DNA of 64,000 nucleotides from NCBI GenBank assembly GCA_026125285.1, contig JAHCLO010000004.1, positions 124,001 through 188,000 on the forward strand, in the 5' to 3' direction. How positions within the stretch are numbered: position 1 is the first letter of the stretch; each line of letters begins with the position of its first letter. Below are positions 34,817-43,949 of the stretch, in pieces. The notes beneath the pieces were generated by a model that had not been told where the DNA came from, did no database searches, and was given only the letters and a program-made list of their open reading frames with translations. Source of the DNA: Verrucomicrobiia bacterium. GTDB lineage: Bacteria > Verrucomicrobiota > Verrucomicrobiia > Limisphaerales > JADLHS01. The position numbers and the translations under genes were made by a program.

Positions 34817-35080
34817 ATGAATACAGTAACGATTGAGATTCCCGAGGGGTTCACTCGCAGCTTTGGGGAGACGGAGGAAGAAATCGCGCGCAACGCGAAA
34901 ATCGAATTGGCCATTGAGATGTATCGCGAGGGGAAGTGGTCCACGGGCAAGGCCGGAAAGTTTTGCGGCATGACGCGCATCGCTTTCATGGACCTGTTGC
35001 GTGATCGCCAGGTGCCCATGCCTTATACGTTGGAGATGTTGGAGCAGGATTTCGCGTATGCTCGCAGTCGTGTCGGATAG
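34817..35080 (+). CDS. UPF0175 antitoxin-like small DNA-binding protein
   Basis: 87 residues. MNTVTIEIPEGFTRSFGETE and the helix-turn-helix-like WSTGKAGKFCGMTRIAFMDL fit the UPF0175 family, usually paired with DUF3368 PIN-like toxins. It should neutralise the toxin and repress the pair. The toxin start lies inside its 3' end (35058), 23 bases of overlap. Confidence 0.85.
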   Translation: MNTVTIEIPEGFTRSFGETEEEIARNAKIELAIEMYREGKWSTGKAGKFCGMTRIAFMDLLRDRQVPMPYTLEMLEQDFAYARSRVG

Positions 35081-35564
35081 CTCACCGCTGGTCTATTTGA
35101 CGCGGCTCGGACGCTTTGAACTGCTACACCAGCTCTACGAAGGCGTCCTGATCCCCAACGCCGTGTGGCGCGAGGTGGCCGTCGAGGGAGCACCTCGGCC
35201 GGAAGCGGCAAACGTCCGACAAGGCGCCTCTGCGGGTTGGTTGAAAGTCGAGTCTGTTGCGGACACAGCACTGCCTCAAGAGCAGGATTTTTGGGCATTG
35301 GGCGAGGGAGAACGCGAGGCGATTGCCCTGGCAAGAGCCAGACATGCGATGCTGATCATTGACGAAGCTGAAGGACGCGATGTCGCCCGACGGCTGGGGG
35401 TTGAACTCACCGGCACGATCGGCGTCATCGTCGAGGCGAAGCTGCGCGGGCTGCTTCCCGCCGTGCGCCCGGAACTGGACCGATTGAAACGCGAGAGCAA
35501 CTTCCGTTTCACTGAGGAACTGTTGACCGCGGCACTGCGCAAAGCAGGCGAATTCGAGTCTTGA
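35058..35564 (+). CDS. DUF3368 PIN-like toxin
   Basis: 168 residues. The PIN-like nuclease start VVSDSSPLVYLTRLGRFELL supplies the first conserved Asp, IIDEAEGRDVARRLGVE the second acidic cluster. The family cleaves RNA when not bound by its UPF0175 partner. ATG 35058 is chosen because it fits the family start and the usual overlap with the antitoxin. An addiction pair here may stabilise the microcompartment region. Confidence 0.85.
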   Translation: MLAVVSDSSPLVYLTRLGRFELLHQLYEGVLIPNAVWREVAVEGAPRPEAANVRQGASAGWLKVESVADTALPQEQDFWALGEGEREAIALARARHAMLIIDEAEGRDVARRLGVELTGTIGVIVEAKLRGLLPAVRPELDRLKRESNFRFTEELLTAALRKAGEFES

Positions 35565-35574
35565 TTGCATCAGA

Positions 35575-36885
35575 ATGACCAAATCCCTCGACCAAAAACT
35601 CGCCGAGATCAAAGCAAACCCCTCCTCACGCGCCTTCATCATTGCGGACGCGAAGGACGCGGATATGGCCTTTGGCGTGCGTGCGCCGGGGCCGCGCGGC
35701 TATCTGGCTAGACGCGGGGCGAAGCCGGCACAGTTCTCGCCGGAGGTATGGACACGCGACGAGTTTGGTTACCGCAATCTGCCGGAGTTTCTCGACATCA
35801 TTCGTGAGGTCACGCATCAGGGTTTAGTGGACATCATGCTGATGTCTGCGTACGTGAACGAGCAACTGAGCATCAAGGAAGGGCTGTTTAAGAACTCGCA
35901 TGTGACACCAGCGGCGCGGGCGAATGACACGACGGATGTCTGGGCCGTGCGGCACGGTTGCTATACGCGGGAGCCGTCGCAGCCGTTTCGTTCGGCGAGC
36001 ATTGACCACATCCAATGCGGCGAGGTTGAGTGCGAGCGCGACGGCAGCAACAATTTTCCCGGAGCGAATCTTGGCCTTTACTCCATCACCTACGTCAATG
36101 ATCTCGAGCAGGATCGCGAGGCGCTGCTTTGGTACAAGGAATTTCGCGAAGAGGCGGAGCGAAAACAGTTTCGCCATTTCCTCGAGGTCTTCGATCCGAA
36201 CGTGGAGAGCGGCATCCCGCCCGAAAAACTCGGCGAGTTTATCAACGACAACATCATTCGCACGTTGGCGGGTGTGCCGGAATCGGGTCGGCCCATTTTT
36301 CTGAAGATCGTTTATCACGGTGCAAAAGCGATGGAAGAGTTGGCACAGTACGATCCGAATCTCGTCGTCGGCATCCTTGGCGGCAGCGCGGGCACCACCT
36401 ACGACGCGTTCCGGTTGATCCACGATGCGCAGAAGTATGGCGCGCGGGTGGCGCTGTTCGGTCGCAAAATAAACAACGCGGAACATCAACTGGCGTTTAT
36501 CGAGATGCTGCGCCTCATCACGGACGGCAAAGTAAACCCTGAAGAGGCCGTGCGCGCCTACCACGGCGTCTTGCAGGGCAAAGGCATTAAAGCGCATCGT
36601 TCTCTGGAAGATGACCTCAAGCTCACCGATCAGGCGATGAGCTATGATGGCAGTTCCGCGCGCCGGGCAACGGTGGAAGTCAGAGCCAATCCGCTGGTGC
36701 CGAGCAACCGCCCGCAGGAGAAACTGATTCCTGTGAGAGCGAGTGAGGAAGGACGCGCAGGCGCTTCCGCATCTGGTGAGGTTGGCTGGCCCGTGTTGCC
36801 CGATGGCGCCCCGGATTTCAGCCGCATGAATTCGGAGCAGCGTCGGGCGTACGATGGGTGCCGACTGACGCGGAAGTTTGGCTGA
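35575..36885 (+). CDS. Conserved barrel-like protein, possible class I aldolase
   Basis: 436 residues, no signal peptide. The family is not one I can name with certainty. The central part reads like a DeoC/LacD-type alpha/beta barrel: a strand with a candidate Schiff-base Lys (PIFLKIVYHGAKAMEELA), then LVVGILGGSAGTTYDAFRLI and ARVALFGRKINNAEHQLAF. An N-terminal strand has MLMSAYVNEQLS. It starts 10 bases after the toxin stop, so it was probably a microcompartment operon gene before the toxin pair arrived. The Lys motif and the Gly-rich GGSAGTT phosphate-binding-like loop favour a sugar or sugar-phosphate aldolase, but this is inference. Confidence 0.55.
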   Translation: MTKSLDQKLAEIKANPSSRAFIIADAKDADMAFGVRAPGPRGYLARRGAKPAQFSPEVWTRDEFGYRNLPEFLDIIREVTHQGLVDIMLMSAYVNEQLSIKEGLFKNSHVTPAARANDTTDVWAVRHGCYTREPSQPFRSASIDHIQCGEVECERDGSNNFPGANLGLYSITYVNDLEQDREALLWYKEFREEAERKQFRHFLEVFDPNVESGIPPEKLGEFINDNIIRTLAGVPESGRPIFLKIVYHGAKAMEELAQYDPNLVVGILGGSAGTTYDAFRLIHDAQKYGARVALFGRKINNAEHQLAFIEMLRLITDGKVNPEEAVRAYHGVLQGKGIKAHRSLEDDLKLTDQAMSYDGSSARRATVEVRANPLVPSNRPQEKLIPVRASEEGRAGASASGEVGWPVLPDGAPDFSRMNSEQRRAYDGCRLTRKFG

Positions 36886-37014
36886 TATCCCCTTGCGTGC
36901 GACAGGGAGTCTGGCCGCATCGCGGGATTAGTGCCTGGCTTGTTTCCCTCCTTGCCAAATTCCCGGGTTCTACGCAGACTGCCGCACAACGTTAAACCGC
37001 AGGAATTGTCACAC

Positions 37015-38304
37015 ATGAGCAAAGAGGCAAAGCTGGTATTGGATGGAAAGACGATTACGCTTCCCTTGATCGAAGGCACCGAGGGCGAACAGGCCGTGGA
37101 CATCTCCTGTCTGCGCAACCACACGTCCTGTATTACCCTGGACGATGGCTACGCCAACACAGGTTCGTGCCTGAGCAAAATCACCTTCATTGACGGTGAG
37201 AAGGGGATTCTGCGTTACCGGGGAATCCCGATCGAGGAGCTTGCGGAGAAGTCCAGCTTCATTGAGACGGCCTATCTCATCATTTACGGCCATCTGCCCA
37301 CGCGGGCGGAACTCCGGCAATTTTCCGATTTGCTGACCGCCAACGCCAATCTGCACGAGGATATGAAGTATCATTTCGAGGGTTTTCCCTCGAACGCCCA
37401 TCCGATGGCGATCCTGTCTGCCATGATCAACGCGAGCAGTTGCTTTGATCCGTCGTTGATGAAGTTTGGCAATTCGGGCCGCTTCGAGATGTATGCGGCC
37501 CGGCTCATTTCCCAGGTGCGCACCATTGCGGCGTTCTCCTACCGTAAATCGCGGGGCTTGCCGATCATTTACCCCAAGAGCGCCTACAAGTACACGGCCA
37601 ACTTCCTCCACATGATGTTCTCCGAGCCGTATGACGATTACGAGATCAAGCCGGAGGTGGTGCGGGCGCTCGATTTGATTTTCCTGCTGCACGCCGACCA
37701 CGAACAAAACTGTTCCACGGCCACGGTGCGGATGGTGGCCTCGAGCCAGGCGAACATGTTTGCCTGCGCCGCCGCGGGCGTGTGCGCGTTGTGGGGACCG
37801 CTGCACGGTGGAGCGAATCAAGCGGTGGTGGAAATGCTGGAGCAGATTCATCAATCCGACGATGACGGGTCCAAGTTCATCGCCGCGGCCAAAGACAAAG
37901 CAAGCGGCAAGCGGCTCATGGGCTTCGGCCATCGGGTCTATAAGAATTACGACCCGCGCGCCAAGCTCATCAAGCAGGCCTGTGACAGCCTGTTGAATGT
38001 GCTCCAGATCAGCGACCCGCTGTTGGACATTGCCAAGAAGCTGGAGGAGGTCGCGATGAAGGATTCGTACTTCGTCGAACGCAAATTGTATCCCAACGTG
38101 GACTTTTACAGTGGCATCATCATGCGCGCGATTGGGATTCCGATGGAGATGTTCCCCGTCATTTTCGCCATCGGTCGGATGCCGGGGTGGATTGCCAATT
38201 ACAAGGAAATCGAGGAAGATTCCAAGAGTCGCATCTACCGCCCGCGTCAGGTTTACATGGGGCCAACGTTGAGCCACTACCTGCCGCTGCACAAGCGCAA
38301 GTAA
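37015..38304 (+). CDS. gltA: Citrate synthase
   Basis: 429 residues, type II length. The catalytic His residues are in [17 protein letters not shown] and [17 protein letters not shown], and [18 protein letters not shown] is also conserved. The last catalytic Asp is in [20 protein letters not shown]. It condenses oxaloacetate and acetyl-CoA in the TCA cycle. ATG 37015 with a nearby AGGA is preferred over a GTG-like codon at 36931. A single gene, 129 bases after the barrel protein. Confidence 0.96.
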   Translation: MSKEAKLVLDGKTITLPLIEGTEGEQAVDISCLRNHTSCITLDDGYANTGSCLSKITFIDGEKGILRYRGIPIEELAEKSSFIETAYLIIYGHLPTRAELRQFSDLLTANANLHEDMKYHFEGFPSNAHPMAILSAMINASSCFDPSLMKFGNSGRFEMYAARLISQVRTIAAFSYRKSRGLPIIYPKSAYKYTANFLHMMFSEPYDDYEIKPEVVRALDLIFLLHADHEQNCSTATVRMVASSQANMFACAAAGVCALWGPLHGGANQAVVEMLEQIHQSDDDGSKFIAAAKDKASGKRLMGFGHRVYKNYDPRAKLIKQACDSLLNVLQISDPLLDIAKKLEEVAMKDSYFVERKLYPNVDFYSGIIMRAIGIPMEMFPVIFAIGRMPGWIANYKEIEEDSKSRIYRPRQVYMGPTLSHYLPLHKRK

Positions 38305-38496
38305 GTGGATGCGTCGCTGGCATGGGGCTGGCTGGTTAGTGGACGGCGAAGGGGCGAATCGGTGACGGTAGCGATGTCGGTGGGAGGCAACAGCCGTTGG
38401 CAAGTCCGGTGCGGTGACGAGCGCGTCGTTCGACTTTGGGTGGCGAGTTTGCCCCCCCCGTGACGGCATGGTATCGCCTTCTGACAGTGTGCCTGA

Positions 38497-39597
38497 ATGA
38501 AAAAGATTCTCGTCATTGACGATGAGGAGTGGCTGCGCGAGATGGTCCAAATGGCCTTGCGCCAGCGGGGCTATGAAGTGATAGAGGCGGAGAATGGCGC
38601 GGTGGGTGTCGAAAAAGCGCGCAAGCAGTTGCCGGACCTGATCCTCTGCGACGTCAACATGGAGAAGATGGACGGCTACCTCACATTGTCCTCCCTGCGC
38701 AATGAACCCGTCACCGCAGCCATTCCTTTCATTCTCATGACGGGACTGGCGGACAACGCTGGCATGCGGCACGGCATGGAACTGGGCGCGGACGACTATC
38801 TGCCCAAACCTTTCACGATTGACGGACTTTACGCGGCGGTGGACGCGCGCCTGCGCAAGGCCCAAACCGTCCGCGCCGAGGCGGAGCGCAAACTGGCGGA
38901 CTTGCGGGACAACCTCAGCCTGATGCTGCCCCACGAATTGCGCACGCCGCTCAACGGCATTCTAGCCTATGGGGAAATTCTGCTGGCGGATGCCGAGAGC
39001 CTGCAACCAGCGGAGATCGCCGAGATGGGTCAGGTGATTTACCAGAGCGGACGACGGCTGGAGCGTTTGGTGGAGAATTTTCTGATCTACGCGCAATTGG
39101 AACTTTGGGGTGCCGATCCGCAGAAGTTGAACCTGATGCGGCGCACCCCTACCGCCGCGCCGGCACCACTCATTGAGGAACATGCCCGCAAACAAGCCGA
39201 GGAAGCCCGGCGTCCGGCAGACTTGCGGCTCAAGCTGGCCGATACCATGTTTCCCATGGCCCAGGAATATCTGGGCAAGGTGGTAGATGAACTGTTGCAG
39301 AATGCGTTCAAGTTTTCCTCCCCAGGGACTGAAGTGTCGGTGGAACTGGTCCAGGAATTCGATTCCGTGATTCTAGGCGTGACCGATCACGGACGCGGGT
39401 TCTCGACGGAACACATCTCGCGGGTGGGCGCTTACATGCAGTTCGATCGCAAACTGCATGAGCAGCAGGGCATAGGGCTGGGACTGACTATTGCCCGGCG
39501 GCTCACGGAACTCCACGGGGGCACGCTCGCCATTCAAAGTGAGCCCGGCACGGGCACCACCGTGGTGGTGCGGCTGCCCAAAGCCACGGCGGTCTGA
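38497..39597 (+). CDS. Response regulator-histidine kinase hybrid
   Basis: 366 residues, soluble. The N-terminal receiver has KKILVIDDEEWLREMV with the acidic pair and LPDLILCDVNMEKMDGY with the phosphoacceptor Asp near residue 53. The kinase half has the H box LMLPHELRTPLNGILAYGEI, N box ELLQNAFKFSSPGTE and G boxes VTDHGRGFS and GIGLGLTIARRL. No sensor domain or membrane segment exists, so it probably takes its signal from a partner kinase and passes it on. No output partner is next to it. Confidence 0.9.
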   Translation: MKKILVIDDEEWLREMVQMALRQRGYEVIEAENGAVGVEKARKQLPDLILCDVNMEKMDGYLTLSSLRNEPVTAAIPFILMTGLADNAGMRHGMELGADDYLPKPFTIDGLYAAVDARLRKAQTVRAEAERKLADLRDNLSLMLPHELRTPLNGILAYGEILLADAESLQPAEIAEMGQVIYQSGRRLERLVENFLIYAQLELWGADPQKLNLMRRTPTAAPAPLIEEHARKQAEEARRPADLRLKLADTMFPMAQEYLGKVVDELLQNAFKFSSPGTEVSVELVQEFDSVILGVTDHGRGFSTEHISRVGAYMQFDRKLHEQQGIGLGLTIARRLTELHGGTLAIQSEPGTGTTVVVRLPKATAV

Positions 39598-39655
39598 GAA
39601 TACCCGGTTGCTGCTTGCATTGAGGGCGAGTTGGGCCGACGTTTCGCGTGCATTC

Positions 39656-40510
39656 CTACTGCGGCCAGATCGTCAAATCGTTTTCGTGGAGGACCTTCAG
39701 GAACCATTGTGGCAGGGAATGGAGCAGCAAAAGGCAGAGCACGATTCCAGCCAGCGGGGCAAAATCCATCCGGCGCGTCTGTAGCGGCAGACTTCGCAAT
39801 GGCCTGAGCAGGTTCCGCCCGGCGACGCCCGGAAACTCCCAGTGCGGACTATTACCAAAATGGATGTGGTTCGTGACGAAGTGGAAAAAGAGCAGGGCCG
39901 GGATCAGATGCTTGAGGCTCAACACCGGGCCAGCGGCAAGCAACAGTCCCTGCAAGGCCAGCCGTCCAGGGGAGGAGGCTGGCTGGATGAGGCCCACCCC
40001 GGCCAGCAGGGGCTGGAGCGCCGCCCACGCGCTGGCAACCAGCAGCAGGGGCAACAGCAATTGAACCAATGGCGGCCAGTCGGCGAGGCGGCCAATTTGC
40101 AGCCGGATCAACTTGGTAACGCGATCTGCGGTGGCACTTCGATTAACAGCGGCAAGGAAGCACAGCCAGAAGTAAACCACGACGAGGGCGCGACAAAAGC
40201 TCAAGGCTGAGAACCAGAGCATCAGTTCGAGTTTGTCGCTGCGAAAAAAGAGCGTTACGGCGCCGAGATGCAAGGAGGCCGTCCATTCCACCGCTGGGCC
40301 CAAGTGATGGTAGAACCAGGCGCGCAGGCCGATCAAACCGCACAACGCCGCCAACATCAGCCAACACTGGAGCCGGGAAGGCGCTGTCCGTCGAATGGTG
40401 CCGGCGATTGTGCCCGGGGGATTGCGCGCCTTCGACTCCAGTTGGGCCGCGCGCCAGTTGAACCAGAGCAACAGCCCGGCGAGATTGAGAATGAAATCAA
40501 GGAGAACCAT
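39656..40510 (-). CDS. YggT-like integral membrane protein
   Basis: 284 residues with six or so hydrophobic helices, including LLDFILNLAGLLLWFN, LMLAALCGLIGLRAWF, FSALSFCRALVVVYFWLCF, LLLPLLLVASAWAAL and IVLCLLLLHSLP. The last third (NLLRPLRSLPLQTRRMDFAP) matches the YggT pattern in which a Pro-rich loop precedes a final helix. The fold looks like two YggT units. The function of this family is uncertain (osmotic or cell-division related). It is convergent with the kinase hybrid. Confidence 0.65.
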   Translation of the reverse strand: MVLLDFILNLAGLLLWFNWRAAQLESKARNPPGTIAGTIRRTAPSRLQCWLMLAALCGLIGLRAWFYHHLGPAVEWTASLHLGAVTLFFRSDKLELMLWFSALSFCRALVVVYFWLCFLAAVNRSATADRVTKLIRLQIGRLADWPPLVQLLLPLLLVASAWAALQPLLAGVGLIQPASSPGRLALQGLLLAAGPVLSLKHLIPALLFFHFVTNHIHFGNSPHWEFPGVAGRNLLRPLRSLPLQTRRMDFAPLAGIVLCLLLLHSLPQWFLKVLHENDLTIWPQ

Positions 40511-40590
40511 CAGACACGATCTGAAGGTGCAAGACGTGAGAACCGGGCCGCAGGCTGTGCGGCGAACGGATCACGCGTAAGGCTCCTGCG

Positions 40591-41493
40591 TCATGGCATC
40601 ATTCGCAACAGTGTATCCGCCATGTCGCTCGGGGTTGCGGCCACCCCGATGCCCGCCGCCTTGAAAGCGTCAATCTTCGCCTGCGCCGTGCCTTTGCCGC
40701 CGCTGATGATCGCGCCGGCGTGACCCATGCGGCGACCGGGTGGCGCCGTGGCGCCGGCAATGAATCCGGCGACGGGCTTTTGACAGTGCTGCTGGATCCA
40801 CTCGGCCGCTTCCTCCTCGGCGCTGCCGCCAATCTCGCCGATCATAATAATACCGTGTGTCTCCGGATCATCATTGAACAGCTTGATCACGTCGAGGTGC
40901 GACGTGCCATTGACCGGGTCGCCGCCGATGCCCACACAGGTGGACTGCCCCACGCCGCGGCAGGTCAATTGCCAGACCGCTTCATAAGTCAACGTTCCAC
41001 TGCGCGACACAACGCCAATATGGCCACGCTTGTGAATGTAGCCCGGCGAGATGCCGATGCGGCAACCGCCGTGGGAATCCCTGCCTTCACCCGGCGTGAC
41101 AATGCCCGGGCAGTTGGGACCGATGAGCCGCGTGGGTTGGCCTTCCATCGCGCGTTTCACTTTGACCATGTCGTTTACCGGAATGCCTTCCGTGATGGCG
41201 ACAACGAGATCAAGCCCGGCGTCCACCCCTTCGAGTATGGCATCGGCGGCGAAGGCGGGGGGCACGAACACTGCGCTGGCGGTTGCACCGGTTTGTTTCG
41301 TCGCCTCGGCGACGGTGTCGAAGATGGGAACATGCTTGCCGTCATGCTCGAAGACTTGTCCGCCCTTGCCGGGGGTGACCCCGGCAACGACTTGTGTGCC
41401 GTAGTCAATGGACAATTGCGCATGCCGCGCGCCGAAGCTGCCGGTGATGCCTTGAATGAGGACTTTGGTGTTGGAGTTGACGAGAATGGCCAT
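40591..41493 (-). CDS. sucD: Succinyl-CoA synthetase alpha subunit
   Basis: 300 residues. [20 protein letters not shown] opens the CoA-binding Rossmann domain, [13 protein letters not shown] is conserved, and the active-site phosphohistidine lies in [19 protein letters not shown]. The beta subunit gene sucC is upstream but separated by about 1.2 kb containing four small genes and a decayed piece of sucC. Both are on the same strand. The enzyme makes ATP or GTP from succinyl-CoA in the TCA cycle. Confidence 0.95.
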   Translation of the reverse strand: MAILVNSNTKVLIQGITGSFGARHAQLSIDYGTQVVAGVTPGKGGQVFEHDGKHVPIFDTVAEATKQTGATASAVFVPPAFAADAILEGVDAGLDLVVAITEGIPVNDMVKVKRAMEGQPTRLIGPNCPGIVTPGEGRDSHGGCRIGISPGYIHKRGHIGVVSRSGTLTYEAVWQLTCRGVGQSTCVGIGGDPVNGTSHLDVIKLFNDDPETHGIIMIGEIGGSAEEEAAEWIQQHCQKPVAGFIAGATAPPGRRMGHAGAIISGGKGTAQAKIDAFKAAGIGVAATPSDMADTLLRMMP

Positions 41494-41526
41494 GTGGATT
41501 TCAGTGCCGTTGTGGTTTGATTCCAA

Positions 41527-41763
41527 TTATCTCAGGTCGAACAAATACAAGACTACCGCCCAGCCACTGGGCATGCGGTCGGGCGCACCCGCCCCGATGG
41601 AGAGGGTGCCGTTGGCGTTGTCGTATTCCGTCCATTGCATGCCGCCATGTTCGCCGACGGTCATTGTGGGTTCCAAACCCAACACTGTTTGGTAAAACTT
41701 GCGCGCCCGCGTGATGTGAGTGACGGCGTAGCCACGGAAGGCAATCTCGGTGACTTTGAGCAT
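41527..41763 (-). CDS. Glyoxalase/VOC-family protein, truncated
   Basis: 78 residues. AFRGYAVTHITRARKFYQTV and the following GLEPTMTVGEHGGMQWTEYD are the first half of a vicinal-oxygen-chelate fold. The usual second half (about 40-50 residues, with the last metal-binding strand) is missing, and the frame stops after LYLFDLR. It is probably a remnant or a half-domain that dimerises. It lies in the extra DNA between sucC and sucD. Confidence 0.6.
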   Translation of the reverse strand: MLKVTEIAFRGYAVTHITRARKFYQTVLGLEPTMTVGEHGGMQWTEYDNANGTLSIGAGAPDRMPSGWAVVLYLFDLR

Positions 41764-41771
41764 GATTCACC

Positions 41772-42149
41772 TCATTCACTAAGAGCTTGCTCAATCCGGG
41801 ACTTTGGGTGCTTAACGGCTAAAACCGCCGAGGCGATGTCGTTCACACGAAGGTAGGCTCCATACATTTTCAATTGAGTCCAAGCTATTTTTCCTTGGGC
41901 CTCAGACTGAACAGGCATCTTCTCAACTTGGAGGACGTACGGCCAGTCCGCCACATCCTCGAATTGAATGGGCTGGGAATTTCGGTAAAGCACCAGTTGG
42001 CCGATATCCGGCGGAATCAGGTGACCCACACACGCTTCACCAGAATCCACATCGAGATCAACGGGGGCAGGCTCTTCTGAAGTGCGCAACTCGTTAAGTC
42101 TGGCAACCAATTGGCACATATCCATATCAGTCTTGATCAAGAGCAGCAT
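41772..42149 (-). CDS. Hypothetical protein between sucC and sucD
   Basis: 125 residues, no signal peptide, no known motif. It begins MLLLIKTDMDMCQLVARLNE and has a predicted beta-rich middle (GQLVLYRNSQPIQFED). The gene is eight bases from the VOC remnant and follows the decayed sucC piece. Not recognised. It may be a passenger of the inserted segment. Confidence 0.45.
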   Translation of the reverse strand: MLLLIKTDMDMCQLVARLNELRTSEEPAPVDLDVDSGEACVGHLIPPDIGQLVLYRNSQPIQFEDVADWPYVLQVEKMPVQSEAQGKIAWTQLKMYGAYLRVNDIASAVLAVKHPKSRIEQALSE

Positions 42150-42161
42150 GGCGGAATTCCT

Positions 42162-42278
42162 CTACGTGACCACTGCCTTCACCACCTTCTGCGCCGCAGC
42201 CGCCATCAAACCGCCCGTGATAAGGGTGAGGCCGAATTCGGGCAGAGTCTTCCTGTCGGCGATGACGTTGCTTTTCAT
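42162..42278 (-). pseudogene. Decayed duplicate of the sucC 3' end
   Basis: A 38-codon frame whose sequence matches the last 38 residues of SucC, with substitutions. Both contain KTL, LTLITG and AAQKVV in the same order: NVIADRKTLPEFGLTLITGG against [20 protein letters not shown]. The DNA is also clearly similar to 42671-42780. No start region or upstream part of sucC precedes it. It overlaps the aspartic protease stop by four bases (ATGA). It marks the right-hand copy of a duplication that flanks the protease-like gene. Confidence 0.8.
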
Positions 42279-42655
42279 GCCGCGAGAATTGGTCCGCCGA
42301 CAACAAGTCTCTTGGCTCGGGAATCTACCCGCAGGTTCAAGCCCTCAAGCGAGCGAGCGCCGAGCAATTCCAAATCGCCCGGCTGCGCAAACACAACTTC
42401 GTCAATGGTGACCGCATCGCCAACGCGCAGGATCGCAAACCCGATCGTACGGGTGATTTGCTGGCCGTTCGCCATCACAAACGTGTGGTCCTTCTTTTCC
42501 GGCGCAACCCTGGCGCGCTTGAGCGTTTCGGCTTGGATCCAGGTGAACTCGATGCCGCTGTCCACCAACAGCTTCGGCACCTCGACTGCGTGCTTACGGT
42601 CAATGTGATTTTCCACTCGGCAACTCGTAAAAAATGTTCCCATACGACTTTCCAT
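42275..42655 (-). CDS. Retropepsin-like aspartic protease (clan AA)
   Basis: 126 residues. LLVDSGIEFTWIQAETLKRA carries the catalytic Asp (DSG in place of the usual DTG). EKKDHTFVMANGQQITRTIG and DLELLGARSLEGLNLRVDSR are the flap-side and C-terminal strands of the family. A single domain this small works as a homodimer. In this family bacterial members are often single-domain and of unknown role. It is flanked by the real and the decayed sucC 3' ends. Confidence 0.7.
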   Translation of the reverse strand: MESRMGTFFTSCRVENHIDRKHAVEVPKLLVDSGIEFTWIQAETLKRARVAPEKKDHTFVMANGQQITRTIGFAILRVGDAVTIDEVVFAQPGDLELLGARSLEGLNLRVDSRAKRLVVGGPILAA

Positions 42656-42667
42656 GATTGCAGATTA

Positions 42668-43873
42668 TCACTTGCCAACGGCACTGACAACTTTCTGCGC
42701 CGCGTCGGCCATCGAATCGCCGGTGATGAGCGTAAGCCCGGAGTCGGCCAGGGTTTTCTTGCCGGCAATAACGTTGTTGCCTTCGAGGCGGACCACCAGC
42801 GGCAGGCTCAAATGCGTTTCCTTCACCGCAGCGACAATGCCAGTGGCGATGACGTTGCAATCCATGATGCCGCCGAAAATGTTCACCAGAATCCCCTTCA
42901 CGTTCGGGTCCTGCATGATGATTTTGAAGGCGGCGGTGACCTGCTCCTCGCTGGCGCCGCCGCCCACGTCCAGGAAATTTGCCGGGCTGCCGCCGTAGTG
43001 TTGAATGATGTCCATGGTGGCCATGGCCAGACCGGCGCCGTTGACGAGGCAGGCGATGTTGCCGTCGAGTTTGATGTAGTTCAGGTTGAACTTGCTGGCC
43101 TCGGTTTCCAGCGGCGCTTCCTCGTTGAGGTCGCGCATGGCCTGAATATCCTGGTGCCGGTATAGCGCGTTGTCATCCAAACCGATCTTCGCATCCACCG
43201 CGCACAACGTGTCTTTGCCATCCGCGCCCGGAATGATGCAGAGGGGATTGATCTCCACCATTGAGGCGTCACATTCCCACCACGTCTTATACACCCCCGA
43301 GAGCAGTTTGACCGCGCTGTTGAAAACACTGCCCTTGAGGCCGAGCGCCGCCGCGATTTTGCGCGCTTGGAAAGGCATCAGCCCGACTGCCGGATCAATC
43401 CATTCCTTGACGATCTTCTCCGGCGACTTTTCCGCGACTTCCTCGATGTCCACGCCGCCTTCAGTGCTGGCCATGATCAGCGGGCGCGACGTGGCGCGGT
43501 CCAACAATACCGCGAGGTAAAGTTCCTTTTTGATTTCCGGCGCCGCGGCCACGAGCAGTTTGCTGACGAGCCTTCCTTCCGCGCCGGTTTGTTTGGTGAC
43601 GAGCACATTGCCCAACATCGCGTTGGCGGAGGCGAAGACCTCGTCCGCGGTTTTGCACAGCTTGACGCCGCCCTTGAAGCCGCTTTTGAACGTGCCTTTG
43701 CCCCGCCCGCCGGCGTAAATTTGCGCTTTGACCACAATCAATTGCGCGCCGTCGGCGAGGAGTTTTTCCGCGATGCGTTGGGCGGCTTCGGGTTGAGCGC
43801 AGACTTCCCCGGGCGGCACGGCGACTCCGTATTGGGCGAGGAGTTGTTTGGCCTGATATTCGTGAATGTTCAT
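42668..43873 (-). CDS. sucC: Succinyl-CoA synthetase beta subunit
   Basis: 401 residues. [20 protein letters not shown] is the classic start, followed by the ATP-grasp region [34 protein letters not shown], and the C-terminal ligase domain with [19 protein letters not shown] and [23 protein letters not shown] 43873 is preferred over a long upstream frame. It works with SucD (40591-41493). Confidence 0.96.
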   Translation of the reverse strand: MNIHEYQAKQLLAQYGVAVPPGEVCAQPEAAQRIAEKLLADGAQLIVVKAQIYAGGRGKGTFKSGFKGGVKLCKTADEVFASANAMLGNVLVTKQTGAEGRLVSKLLVAAAPEIKKELYLAVLLDRATSRPLIMASTEGGVDIEEVAEKSPEKIVKEWIDPAVGLMPFQARKIAAALGLKGSVFNSAVKLLSGVYKTWWECDASMVEINPLCIIPGADGKDTLCAVDAKIGLDDNALYRHQDIQAMRDLNEEAPLETEASKFNLNYIKLDGNIACLVNGAGLAMATMDIIQHYGGSPANFLDVGGGASEEQVTAAFKIIMQDPNVKGILVNIFGGIMDCNVIATGIVAAVKETHLSLPLVVRLEGNNVIAGKKTLADSGLTLITGDSMADAAQKVVSAVGK

Positions 43874-43949
43874 TTCCAGATAAAGACTTGCGAGATTCAA
43901 GTCGGCTTTGTACAAGAAATCAACTGCGAACCCGCAATCGCCGACAATT

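Noticed and set aside
37009..38934. A 641-codon minus-strand open frame
   Set aside because: It overlaps citrate synthase and the kinase hybrid, both clearly real, and shows no domain.
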